From assembly GCF_017744655.1 (NCBI RefSeq), contig NZ_JAGIAW010000009.1, positions 186,001 to 250,000 of the forward strand: a DNA stretch of 64,000 bases, given 5' to 3'. Positions 1-7,883 of the stretch are shown here, piece after piece (position 1 is the stretch's first letter; each line of letters begins with the position of its first letter). Origin of the DNA: Devosia sp. (GTDB taxonomy: Bacteria > Pseudomonadota > Alphaproteobacteria > Rhizobiales > Devosiaceae). The notes below the pieces were generated by a model, which saw only the letters and a program-made list of their open reading frames with translations, was not told the DNA's origin and ran no database searches. Both the position numbers and the translations under genes were made by a program.

Positions 1-787
1 TGGTGAGATAGAGGAAGGCTACGACATTATAGGTCTCGAAAAACTGGAAGCTCGAAGAGGCGTGCAGTTTTCCAAGCTGGGTAATGTCCTGCACCCCCAA
101 TGCAGAAACCAGCGCCGAGTCCTTCACCATGGAGACGAAATCATTGCCGAGCGGCGGCAGGATGGTGCGCAGCGCCTGGGGCATGATGACGAGGCGGAAG
201 CACTGGAAGCGCGAGAGACCAAGCGAACGCGCCGCCTCGACCTGGCCGCGTCCCACCGCCTCAATGCCAGCGCGAAAGATTTCGGCGATGAAGGCGGAGT
301 AGCAGATGGTCAGTGCCAGGATGGCCCGCCAGACGAAATCGAAACCGCGGATGGTGGCCGGCTCCATCCAGCCCATGGAGATGAGCGGGCCCACCACCCA
401 GTTGAATCCAGCCACCAATGCCGGAGCGCCGACAAAGGCGATATAAAACAAAAAAACCAGGATCGGGATGCCGCGGATGATTTCCACGTAAAAGGTCGCG
501 ATCTCGCGCAGCACGCGGATATTGGAAGTCCGTGCCAGGGCAATGAGCAGGCCCAAAACGGTCGCGAGGCCAAAGGCGATCAGCGTCACCCAAAGCGTCG
601 TCAGCACGCCGCCCGAGAGTTTCTGGAAGATGTTTGAATAGGTCTCGTCCGCCGTGATGGCCCAGAAGCCGAGCACGAACAGCAGCCCGACGGCGAGCAG
701 CCACCAGGGCATTCGGGCAAGGACGGAGGAACGGCGCGGGCGGGTGGTCATGGGTTCATGTGGCGGGTGACTATCAAGGCGGTCCAT
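1..787 (-). CDS. Polar amino-acid ABC transporter permease, HisM/GlnP family (3' end beyond window)
   Basis: Inner-membrane permease of a polar amino-acid ABC importer. The reverse-strand frame is open from 787 to the left edge. It shows a first membrane segment (WWLLAVGLLFVLGFWAI), a second near TTLWVTLIAFGLATVLGLL, the family signature EIIRGIPILVFLFY, and the ATPase-docking EAA loop with VEAARSLGLSRFQ and VIMPQALRTILPPLGNDF. I chose the ATG at 787 because AGGAAG lies about 5 bases before it; the in-frame ATG at 751 has no ribosome site. The solute-binding protein gene lies directly upstream on the same strand. The missing C-terminus is probably short. The amino acid carried cannot be read from the sequence. 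Confidence 0.9.
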   Translation of the reverse strand, partial: MDRLDSHPPHEPMTTRPRRSSVLARMPWWLLAVGLLFVLGFWAITADETYSNIFQKLSGGVLTTLWVTLIAFGLATVLGLLIALARTSNIRVLREIATFYVEIIRGIPILVFLFYIAFVGAPALVAGFNWVVGPLISMGWMEPATIRGFDFVWRAILALTICYSAFIAEIFRAGIEAVGRGQVEAARSLGLSRFQCFRLVIMPQALRTILPPLGNDFVSMVKDSALVSALGVQDITQLGKLHASSSFQFFETYNVVAFLYLT

Positions 788-807
788 TCAACTTCCTGCC
801 GCTCTAT

Positions 808-885
808 CACGGCGTCATCCGCGCGAAAGCGGGAATCCCGTCACGCCGAAAGTGAGATCCCCGCTTTCGCGGGGATGACGCCGTG
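808..885. repeat. dRS3-like palindromic repeat, copy 1
   Basis: Near-perfect palindrome with outer arms CACGGCGTCAT and ATGACGCCGTG, containing GCGAAAGCGGGAATCC and its inverse half. It belongs to the same family as the copies at 1829-1895 and 29409-29479. It lies between the binding-protein stop and the permease start, so it could form a hairpin in that transcript and lower permease expression. That role is inference. Confidence 0.85.
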
Positions 886-923
886 CAGAAGACCAGGACC
901 ATACGAAAAGGGATCGTTGATCC

Positions 924-1718
924 CTACTCACCCGTATATTCAAAGAACCAGTAACTGATCCGCTCATCGAGCCAGCCTTCGGCCTTGAGCTGATCGAGCG
1001 CGGCATTGAAGGGTTCAACGAGGTCCGAGCCTGGGGTCAAGATCAGCCCGAGCGGATCAGCCTTGATCGCTTCGCCCACCTGCTTGAAGGCACCGGGATC
1101 GGCGCCGATATAGCCGGCCGAGGCCGCCTGATCGGCAATAACGGCGTCCACGTCACCAGCCTTCACCGCCTGAACGGCCGCGCCAAAGCTGTCGAAAACT
1201 TTCACGCGCGGATTGGCTTCGTCGCCGTCGAGCACGTCATAAATGGCGGTGTAGAAGGACGAGGTGCCAGCCTGGGCGCCGAACAGCAGTTCCGGATCGC
1301 CGGCAAAGCTCTCCTTGCTGGTGATGCGCTCTTCGTCGGCGCGAACCAGGAAATATTGCTCCACCGTAATGAAGGGTTTTGTGAAATCGATCTGCTCGTC
1401 GCGCTCGGCGGTGATGGTGATGCCATCGGCGCCAACATCGAACTGACCGGTGCGGACGGACTCGATCATCACGTCCCAGGCCACGAGATTCCATTCGACC
1501 TTGGCATTGAGCCGTTTGGCGATCTCGTTGATGACGTCATATTCGAGCCCAATGCCTTCCCCGGTCTTGGGATCGGCGAAATTGAGCGGGTAATAGGCGT
1601 TTTCCGTCACCGCATGAATGGTGCGGCCGGCAAGATCGGGCAGGTCCTGCGCCGAGGCGGGCATGGAAATGGCGAAAGCCGTAGCGGCCATGGCAAGGAG
1701 GGCGGAAGTTTTCAGCAT
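924..1718 (-). CDS. Polar amino-acid ABC transporter substrate-binding protein
   Basis: A 264-residue periplasmic solute-binding protein of family 3 (HisJ/GlnH type). A signal peptide of about 23 residues (ending MPASA before QDLPDL) is followed by the typical first-lobe region with YYPLNFADPKTGEGIGLEYD, the ligand-lobe stretch GADGITITAERDEQIDFTKP, and C-terminal LDQLKAEGWLDERISYWFF. It is the first gene of the transporter operon with the permease downstream. Length is normal for the family. The ligand is not predictable with confidence. Confidence 0.92.
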   Translation of the reverse strand: MLKTSALLAMAATAFAISMPASAQDLPDLAGRTIHAVTENAYYPLNFADPKTGEGIGLEYDVINEIAKRLNAKVEWNLVAWDVMIESVRTGQFDVGADGITITAERDEQIDFTKPFITVEQYFLVRADEERITSKESFAGDPELLFGAQAGTSSFYTAIYDVLDGDEANPRVKVFDSFGAAVQAVKAGDVDAVIADQAASAGYIGADPGAFKQVGEAIKADPLGLILTPGSDLVEPFNAALDQLKAEGWLDERISYWFFEYTGE

Positions 1719-1828
1719 CGATGCGTCCCCAAACGGTCTGATCGCCGGACAATATTGTGGTTTGGAGCAGGGAGCGAGGCACCCCTGCCAATTTTAGTTC
1801 CGAAAAGACTGGCACATGGCAAACAATC

Positions 1829-1895
1829 GCGGCGTCATTCCCGCGAAAGCGGGAATCCGAGTTCGCGCCAAGAATCCCCGCTGTCGCGGGGTTGC
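1829..1895. repeat. dRS3-like palindromic repeat, copy 2
   Basis: Contains GCGTCATTCCCGCGAAAGC followed by GGGAATCC, an exact ATTCCC-N8-GGGAAT unit. A decayed inverse half follows (AATCCCCGCTGTCGCGGGG). It sits between the binding-protein start and the DUF1508 gene stop. Confidence 0.85.
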
Positions 1896-1921
1896 CGGAA
1901 AGACCGCTTGGTGCAGGCCGC

Positions 1922-2290
1922 TCAGGCTTCGTCCACGACCTCGGCACCCGGACCGTTCTTCTTCAGCGACTCGATAGCGTTTACTGCGCTGGATTTCTGC
2001 TTGTAGGTCTCGGTGCGGACCATGGTTTCGTTGTTCGAGGCAACAAAGCGCACGAAATGCTGGCCGTCCTTGGAGGCGACGATTTCGAAGCGATAGCCCT
2101 TGCCTTCTTCGCCCTTGGAGACGTCGACCGTCGCCGCTTCCGGCGCGTTCTTCTTCAGCGACTCGACCGCCGATTTGGCTGAAGCCTTCTGCTTGTAGTT
2201 TTCCGACCAGAAAATCGTCTCGGCATTGTAGACGAAAGCGAACTTGAACTGCTCGTTTGCAGCCGCGGTGATCTTGAACTTATGAGCCAT
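1922..2290 (-). CDS. YegP-family protein with two DUF1508 repeats
   Basis: A 122-residue cytoplasmic protein made of two tandem DUF1508 units. Unit one runs from about residue 3 (HKFKITAAANEQFKFAFVYN), and unit two from about residue 65 (YRFEIVASKDGQHFVRFVAS). Each ends with the same helix pattern: YKQKASAKSAVESLKKN in the first, YKQKSSAVNAIESLKKNGP in the second. GGGAGG before the ATG is a good ribosome site. The biochemical role of DUF1508 is not established; the fold is known from E. coli YegP. It stands alone with its own ribosome site. Confidence 0.88.
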   Translation of the reverse strand: MAHKFKITAAANEQFKFAFVYNAETIFWSENYKQKASAKSAVESLKKNAPEAATVDVSKGEEGKGYRFEIVASKDGQHFVRFVASNNETMVRTETYKQKSSAVNAIESLKKNGPGAEVVDEA

Positions 2291-2353
2291 GACGCCAGGC
2301 CTCCCTCAGGTTCGATCGCCAAAGACTAGCGAAAACCGGGCATTTGGAAAGAC

Positions 2354-2656
2354 TTATTTACTTCCGACGCTATCGATATGGCCGAGGCTGCGCTCGGGGT
2401 CGATCCGGTCGCGCACCATTTGCTTGAGCACGCGGCTATCGGGAAAGCCGCCATCGCGCTTTCGCTCCCAGACCAGCTCGTCGTCGAAATGAATCTCGAA
2501 AATGCCGCCGGTGCCGGGCACCAGCGTTACCGATTTCAGTTCGATGGAAAAGGTCGAGAGCAGTTCCTGCGCCATCCAGGCCGAACGCAGCATCCAGTTG
2601 CACTGCGTGCAATAGGTGATCGTTACGGCCGGTTTCGGCGTCGTCTCGTCGCTCAT
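2354..2656 (-). CDS. SelT/SelW/SelH (Rdx) family protein
   Basis: A 100-residue thioredoxin-like protein of the Rdx family. Its N-terminal redox motif is ITYCTQCNWMLR (CxxC, with Cys where selenoproteins have Sec). The rest follows the family: LVPGTGGIFEIHFDDELVWE, then KRDGGFPDSRVLKQMVRDRI. Family members are presumed redox proteins. The start codon overlaps the stop of the cyclic-nucleotide-binding gene by 4 bases (ATGA), so the two are translated together. Confidence 0.88.
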   Translation of the reverse strand: MSDETTPKPAVTITYCTQCNWMLRSAWMAQELLSTFSIELKSVTLVPGTGGIFEIHFDDELVWERKRDGGFPDSRVLKQMVRDRIDPERSLGHIDSVGSK

Positions 2657-3114
2657 TTGCGCTTCTTCTTGCCCGTCTCGCTGGGATCGACAAGGCTAGC
2701 CAGGATTTCATCGACGAGGTCGAGATCCTGTCTTTTGCCGGCCGCCTGCTGCTGCAGGTCGACGAGATAGGAGGTGGTATAATAAAGCCGCCGCGCCAGC
2801 ATGCCGGCAATGTGCAGCGAGAATTCGGGATGCCCATCAAGAAACGTCAGGGCATCGGGAATTTCATAGGCCTCCACTTCGGAGAGAGCCTTCACGGTCG
2901 CGGAATGCGGCATGTCGAGCAGCACGGCCATTTCGCCGAAAATCGAGCCGGGCTCGTCGACATGGGTCACCTGCGTGCGTTCGCGGATGATCTCCACCTG
3001 CCCCTCGATGAGGACATAGAGTTTTCCGAGGCGCTCGCCCTCGGGCAGGATCACCTGCCCCGACTTGAACCGCTGCTTTTTCAGATCCCTGCAATAGTCG
3101 AGAATATCGGCCAT
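2653..3114 (-). CDS. Stand-alone cyclic-nucleotide-binding domain protein
   Basis: A 153-residue protein with one cNMP-binding beta-barrel (about residues 15-130): GQVILPEGERLGKLYVLIEG, then the phosphate-binding cassette region FGEMAVLLDMPHSATVKALS. It has no winged-helix DNA-binding domain, so it is not a Crp-type regulator by itself. The C-terminus is basic (ETGKKKRK). It is coupled by a 4-base overlap to the downstream Rdx gene. The canonical cassette arginine is not obvious (PHSATV rather than PRSA), so cAMP binding is uncertain. Confidence 0.82.
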   Translation of the reverse strand: MADILDYCRDLKKQRFKSGQVILPEGERLGKLYVLIEGQVEIIRERTQVTHVDEPGSIFGEMAVLLDMPHSATVKALSEVEAYEIPDALTFLDGHPEFSLHIAGMLARRLYYTTSYLVDLQQQAAGKRQDLDLVDEILASLVDPSETGKKKRK

Positions 3115-3213
3115 GGCCTGCCCTCATTCATCCGCCGCCACCTAAATTAAAGGCTTTGCGGCGCAAAGCAATCTGGCTGGCGCCATGGCTAGTCGGAGAA
3201 CCGCGAGCGCCAA

Positions 3214-3329
3214 CACCCCCACCCATCCTCCCCCATCAAGGGGGAGGTGATGCTGCGGTGGTTTGGGCGAGATATTGCCCAGAACTCGATGGGCACCTCC
3301 ACCTTGATGGGGGAGGTTGGGAGGGGGTG
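3214..3329. repeat. Palindromic intergenic element, CACCC/GGGTG type (copy 1)
   Basis: Inverted repeat. The left half contains CACCCATCCTCCCCCATCA and GGGGGAGGTG; the right half contains CACCTCCACCTTGATGGGGG and GGGAGGGGGTG, with about 40 bases between. The same element recurs at 49942-50057 and 51610-51727. It may serve as a terminator between the cNMP-binding and glutathione peroxidase genes. Confidence 0.8.
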
Positions 3330-3348
3330 AGGCCCCTCGAACCAGCTT

Positions 3349-3828
3349 CTAAAGCAGCTTCTCGATATCGCCTGCAATTTCGGCCGGTTCCGTCGCCGGC
3401 GAGAAGCGCTCCACCACCGTGCCGTCCCGCCCGATCAGAAACTTCGTAAAATTCCACTTGATGGCTTCGCTGCCGAGAAGCCCTGGCGCCGATGCTTTGA
3501 GCCATTGGTAGAGCGGATGCGCCTCTTCGCCATTGACGTCGATGCGTTCAAAGATCGGGAAGGTCACCCCGTAATTGATCTCGCAAAAACTCGCGATCTC
3601 TTCGCTGGTGCCCGGCTCCTGCCCGGCAAATTGATCGCAGGGAAAGGCCAGCACGACAAAACCGCGATCCCCATATTGCCGATAGAGCGCCTCGAGCCCG
3701 GCATATTGCGGGGTCAGTCCGCATTGGCTCGCTACATTGACCACCAGAACGACCTTGCCGGAAAAGTCGGCAAGATTTTGCGGCGTGCCGCTGAGGAGAG
3801 GCAGGGTAAAATCGGCGAGCGTGGTCAT
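3349..3828 (-). CDS. Glutathione peroxidase (cysteine type)
   Basis: A 159-residue thiol peroxidase of the GPx family that reduces peroxides using thioredoxin or glutathione. The peroxidatic cysteine is in VNVASQCGLTPQY, followed by LAFPCDQFAGQEPG (resolving-Cys region) and IKWNFTKFLIGRDG (catalytic Trp-Asn). Cys stands where selenoenzymes have Sec. The frame is open to 3900, but the ATG at 3828 (MTTLADFTLPLL) gives the normal family start; the upstream extension looks spurious. Confidence 0.92.
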   Translation of the reverse strand: MTTLADFTLPLLSGTPQNLADFSGKVVLVVNVASQCGLTPQYAGLEALYRQYGDRGFVVLAFPCDQFAGQEPGTSEEIASFCEINYGVTFPIFERIDVNGEEAHPLYQWLKASAPGLLGSEAIKWNFTKFLIGRDGTVVERFSPATEPAEIAGDIEKLL

Positions 3829-3932
3829 GGAATTTTCCGGGGAGGCAGAGGAGGATAGACTCATGTGCACCCGCGGGGGCGACAGTTCAATGCGGCACAA
3901 TGAAAAGGCCCCGGTTTCCCGGGGCCCTCACA

Positions 3933-6644
3933 TCAATTGCCGAACAAGAGATCCATCAGCGTGCGCTGCGAATTCTCGTTCTGATAGACCGGCTGCTGCG
4001 GCTGCTGGCCTACCGAGGCGGGCGGCGCGAAGGGGCTCGTCGGCTGCACCTGCTGGCCCTGGAACTGCTGCTGATTGGCAGCCGGGGCGCTCGGCACCCA
4101 GACCTGCTGGCCCGTCGCCGGATCGACCACCAGCACCATGGGCAGGCCCGTCTGCGGATCGATCGGGGCGCTATTGTTTGTAAACGCCGCATTCGGGTCG
4201 GTGGCGAAACCCGCATTGGGATCGGTCTGCAGCGGCAGGCCCGTCACTGGATCGATGATTTGGCCCTGCGCATCGTATTGCGGCTGGGTCTGGTCAAAGC
4301 CCCCATTGATCGGCAGGCCCGTATTGGGATCGGTCATCTGTCCGGTCTGGATCGGCGGATTGGTGGTTGCACCGGTCCCCACAGGCGCAAGGTTGGTGTT
4401 AGGCAGGCCCGTGGCCGGATCGATGGCAACGGTCTGGCCCGTCGTCGGATCGATCGTGGTCTGCACCGGCAGGCCCGTGCCGCCATCGACATATTGCACC
4501 TGCGGCTGGCCGGTCGTCGGGTCGATCACCGGCTGCCCCGTCGCCGGGTCGATCAATTGCTGGGCAATCAACTGGCCCTGATAAGAGCCGCCCGGAATCG
4601 GAACCGGCGAGCGCCCGGCATGGGCCTTGGTCATGAATTCGGACCAGATGGCCGCCGGCACATTGCCGCCCGACAGAGTGGTCTTGGTGTCATTGTCATT
4701 GCCGAGCCACACGCCGGTGACCATGGCCGAGGTATAGCCGACAAAGAGCGCATCGCGGGCGTTCTGGCTGGTGCCGGTCTTGCCGCCAAAATCCCAACCG
4801 CCCAGATTTGCGCCGCGCCCCGTGCCCACTTCCACAGCGGTCTCGAGCATGTCGTTCATTTCGGCGAGCACATTGGGATCGACGACGCGGCCGGGGCCGG
4901 CATCGGAGGCTTCATAGAGCTGCGTGCCATCCTTGGAGGTGATCTTGGTGATCACATTGGGGATGACACCCATACCGCCATTGGCAAAGGGCGCATAGGC
5001 CGAGGTCAGTTCGAGAAGGTTCACTTCCTGCGTGCCGAGCGCGATGGACGGCACCGGGGTCATGGGCGAGGAAATGCCCATGCGGGTCGCGACATCGATA
5101 ACCGCTTCCGGCGTGACGTCGATGGCGAGGCGACCGGCAATTGTATTGAGCGAATAGGCAAGACCCTGGCGCAACGTTACCGTGCCGGCATATTTGCCCG
5201 AGGCATTGCGCGGGCTCCAACCATTATATTCGAACTGGGCGTCCTCGGCCAAAGTGTCCGGGGTATAGCCCTTTTCCATGGCGGCCATATAGACGAAGGG
5301 CTTGAAGGTCGAACCGGGCTGACGCTTTGCCGTCACGGCACGGTTATACTGGCTTGCCTGATAGTCGACGCCGCCGACCATGGCGCGCACGGTGCCATTG
5401 ACGTCCATGGCCACCAGCGCGCCCTGCGAGAAGCCGCGCTTGGGGCCTTCATTGGCCACGGCCTCGCGGACGGCAAACTCGGCGTCCTTCTGCATCTTCC
5501 AGTCGATGGTGGTCTGCACCACCACGTCATCCTTGATCTCGCCGATATAGGCGGTCATCAGGCTTTCGACCCAATCGGCCACATAGGATTCCGAACCCGC
5601 GACCACAGTCCGAACCGTTCCCTGATCGGACGAAATCTGCGCCGCATCGGCTTCTTCGCGGGTGATATAGCCTTCCTGCGCCATGGAATTGAGCACGAGG
5701 CGCTGCCGCTCGATGGCGCGCTGCGGATTGGCCTTTGGATTATAGGCCGAAGGCGCGGGCAGGATGCCGACCAGCATGGCGGCCTGACCAAGCGAAAGAT
5801 TGCGCGCGGAAACGCCGAAATAGGTCTGCGCCGCGGCTTCGATGCCGGTGGCGCCGGAACCGAAATAGACGCGGTTCATATAGAGTTCGAGAATTTCTTC
5901 TTTGGTGAAATTCTGCTCGAGCCAGATAGCGAGGATCGCTTCCTGTACCTTGCGGCCCAGGGTCTGGTCGGGGGTAAGAAAGAGGTTCTTTGCCACCTGC
6001 TGGGTCAGCGTCGATGCACCGCGCGTCACTTCGCGTGCCTGCACCGATTCCACTGCCACGGCGATAAGACCGATGGGGTCGACGCCAAAATGGCTCATGA
6101 AACGCCGGTCTTCCGAGGCGATGAAGGCGGCCGGCACATATTGCGGCAATTCGCGGAAAGTGACCGCTTCGCCGCCGGTCTGGCCGCGATTGGAGATCAG
6201 GCTGCCATCGGCCGCGAGGATGCGAATATTGGGCGGGCGATCAGGAATGGCCCAGCTATTGGACGAGGGGAGCTGGGCGCCATAGTAGACGATGACGCCG
6301 ATAACGGCGAGGCCGCCCCAGAGGCAGGCGACAAAGCCCCACCACAAGAGACCCATGAAAAAGCCGCCCGAGCGCGACCGGCGCTTCCTGGGCTTGGCCG
6401 TTTCGGCCTTGCCGCGGCGCGGCTCCTTTTCGGCGCGCGCCGGCTTCTTGCCACGCGGCGGCTTGCCGCCACCGCCAGCACCACCACCAAACGGGCCCCC
6501 AGAACGTTCGTCATCGACGAAGCCGCCGACGGACTGGCCAAGGCTCGGCTCGACGCGCTGGCCCTTTGGGCCACGCGCTTGCGGCTTGGCACCCCTATTG
6601 GGCTGGGCACCAACGCGATCATCGGCCGAAATGCGGAAGTCCAT
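3933..6644 (-). CDS. Class A penicillin-binding protein (PBP1A type) with a repetitive DPxTG tail
   Basis: Bifunctional peptidoglycan synthase, 903 residues. The cytoplasmic N-terminus is Gly/Lys/Arg-rich (about 1-92), followed by one membrane segment (about 95-120). The GT51 glycosyltransferase has catalytic Glu178 in ASEDRRFMSHFGVDP and the hallmark GASTLTQQVAKNLF. The transpeptidase has SxxK at 445-448 (STFKP), SLN at 498-500 and KTGTS at 622-626. All catalytic motifs are present. From about residue 699 to 850 there is a low-complexity periplasmic tail with about nine units of the form DPxTGLP or DPxTGQP, then a Gln/Pro-rich stretch ending TLMDLLFGN. The gene appears monocistronic. Confidence 0.93.
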   Translation of the reverse strand: MDFRISADDRVGAQPNRGAKPQARGPKGQRVEPSLGQSVGGFVDDERSGGPFGGGAGGGGKPPRGKKPARAEKEPRRGKAETAKPRKRRSRSGGFFMGLLWWGFVACLWGGLAVIGVIVYYGAQLPSSNSWAIPDRPPNIRILAADGSLISNRGQTGGEAVTFRELPQYVPAAFIASEDRRFMSHFGVDPIGLIAVAVESVQAREVTRGASTLTQQVAKNLFLTPDQTLGRKVQEAILAIWLEQNFTKEEILELYMNRVYFGSGATGIEAAAQTYFGVSARNLSLGQAAMLVGILPAPSAYNPKANPQRAIERQRLVLNSMAQEGYITREEADAAQISSDQGTVRTVVAGSESYVADWVESLMTAYIGEIKDDVVVQTTIDWKMQKDAEFAVREAVANEGPKRGFSQGALVAMDVNGTVRAMVGGVDYQASQYNRAVTAKRQPGSTFKPFVYMAAMEKGYTPDTLAEDAQFEYNGWSPRNASGKYAGTVTLRQGLAYSLNTIAGRLAIDVTPEAVIDVATRMGISSPMTPVPSIALGTQEVNLLELTSAYAPFANGGMGVIPNVITKITSKDGTQLYEASDAGPGRVVDPNVLAEMNDMLETAVEVGTGRGANLGGWDFGGKTGTSQNARDALFVGYTSAMVTGVWLGNDNDTKTTLSGGNVPAAIWSEFMTKAHAGRSPVPIPGGSYQGQLIAQQLIDPATGQPVIDPTTGQPQVQYVDGGTGLPVQTTIDPTTGQTVAIDPATGLPNTNLAPVGTGATTNPPIQTGQMTDPNTGLPINGGFDQTQPQYDAQGQIIDPVTGLPLQTDPNAGFATDPNAAFTNNSAPIDPQTGLPMVLVVDPATGQQVWVPSAPAANQQQFQGQQVQPTSPFAPPASVGQQPQQPVYQNENSQRTLMDLLFGN

Positions 6645-6968
6645 CGAGCAAACCTGTCCTAGGGAGTCTCATCCCGCTTCTACCCTGTTCTCTCCATGAG
6701 GGAAACAAAAGGTAAGCAGGAGGTTAAAGTCCTCTGGCGCGCTGTGGACGGGATTTCCCGTCTCTGCTGCGTCTCGCGTTCGGATGAGACGCTTTTCTGC
6801 GGTAAATGTGGCCGGTTTATGTGAGTTTGGCGCAGGATTAAACGACTGTGTCGCCGACGCCACAACAAGGAGCCTGGCCTGATCTGGGACAGACCCCGAC
6901 AATCGGTGACTCCGGGAATGCGGCGGGCTAGGCTCCGATATCTCATGATCAGCCGCAAGAGCGCGCCA
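6645..6968. other. Non-coding region between divergent genes
   Basis: About 320 bases separating the PBP gene (leftward) from the small YCII-like gene (rightward). It should hold both promoters. I see no repeat of the families found elsewhere, no clear terminator and no convincing operator. Confidence 0.5.
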
Positions 6969-7319
6969 ATGCCCCGCTTTCTCGCCGTCTACACGATGCA
7001 ACCGGAAGACCTCGCCCGTTTCCGCGCCATGCCCAAGGCCGATCAGGACGCGATCGATGATGTGGGGCTCAAGCAATGGGCCAAGTGGGAAAAGAAGAAC
7101 GCCGCCTCCTTCCCCGATCCCGGCGGCATGGTCGGCAAGACGCTGCGCGTCAGCAAGAATGGGACGGCGCCGGCAACCAATCCCTTTTGCGGCTATATCG
7201 TTGTCGAAGCCGAGACCATCGAGGCCGCGGCAAAGCTCTTCGAGAACCACCCGCATTTTTCCGTCTTTCCCGGCGACGGCGTCGACATCATGCCCTTTCT
7301 TACCGGGCCATCCACCTGA
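6969..7319 (+). CDS. Small hypothetical protein, possibly YCII-like
   Basis: A 116-residue soluble protein. It begins MPRFLAVYTMQPEDLARFR and contains CGYIVVEAETIEAAAKLFEN followed by HPHFSVFPGDGVDIMPFL. The pattern 'EAETIEAAAKLFENHPHF' resembles the helix and active-site His-Asp region of the YCII/DGPF-domain fold, so a ferredoxin-like fold of unknown function is my best guess. The ATG at 6969 was chosen over two upstream in-frame starts because the family-like beta strand begins here. The next gene starts 42 bases downstream and may be co-transcribed. Confidence 0.7.
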   Translation: MPRFLAVYTMQPEDLARFRAMPKADQDAIDDVGLKQWAKWEKKNAASFPDPGGMVGKTLRVSKNGTAPATNPFCGYIVVEAETIEAAAKLFENHPHFSVFPGDGVDIMPFLTGPST

Positions 7320-7361
7320 TCAGGGCCTTGCGAGCGCCCCAATGAGCGGGCAGAAAGCCGT

Positions 7362-7883
7362 ATGCGCTTCTGCCTCACGCTCCTCGTTTTTCTGCTGTTC
7401 GCCCTCACGCCCGCCCGCGCCGATATGGTGGACGCCGCATTCGACCGGGCCATCAGCCAGTTCGAAGCCGCCCGCCCGGGTCTGCCAGCCGAGCTTTTCG
7501 GGGTCGATGTCGCCGCCTATCGTTCCGCGCTGACCTTTAGGCAATTCACCTCGAGCCATTGGGGCGGCACTATCACCATGCGCGTCGAAAACGGCAGCGA
7601 AGCCAACAATTCCTGCGCGCGCTTTGCCGCCTTTGTCAGCCTGCCGCCGAGCGATGGGAAAGTCCGCTTGATCCTCTGCCCGCAGTTCTCGACATCGGGC
7701 GCCGATGCGCTGCGCACCCTCACTGTCCTGCACGAACTCGTGCATGTCGTTGCCGGACCCAACGAATGCCGGGCCATGGCCTTCGCCGCCCGCATAGAGC
7801 AGGCGGCGACCGGTCGCTTCACCGATGTCGGCAACTATTGGCAGGCCAATGGCTGCGAGGGATCGGGGTTCAGCCTGCCTTAG
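7362..7883 (+). CDS. Secreted hypothetical protein with HExxH motif
   Basis: A 173-residue protein with a clear signal peptide (MRFCLTLLVFLLFALTPARA). The body carries LTVLHELVHVVAGPNECR followed by AMAFAARIEQ. This is an HExxH zinc-binding helix with a Glu about 19 residues further on, the layout of a gluzincin-like metallopeptidase. Four cysteines in the mature part (NNSCARF, LILCPQF, PNECRA, NGCEGS) could make two disulfides. I do not recognise the family. Catalysis is an inference from the motif. The last 4 bases overlap the end of the convergent LLM gene. Confidence 0.75.
   Translation: MRFCLTLLVFLLFALTPARADMVDAAFDRAISQFEAARPGLPAELFGVDVAAYRSALTFRQFTSSHWGGTITMRVENGSEANNSCARFAAFVSLPPSDGKVRLILCPQFSTSGADALRTLTVLHELVHVVAGPNECRAMAFAARIEQAATGRFTDVGNYWQANGCEGSGFSLP

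Noticed and set aside
3900-6662. A 920-codon open frame on the plus strand opposite the PBP gene
   Set aside because: It is an antisense shadow: high GC leaves the complementary frame open. It has no recognisable domain, and the PBP on the other strand has all catalytic motifs.
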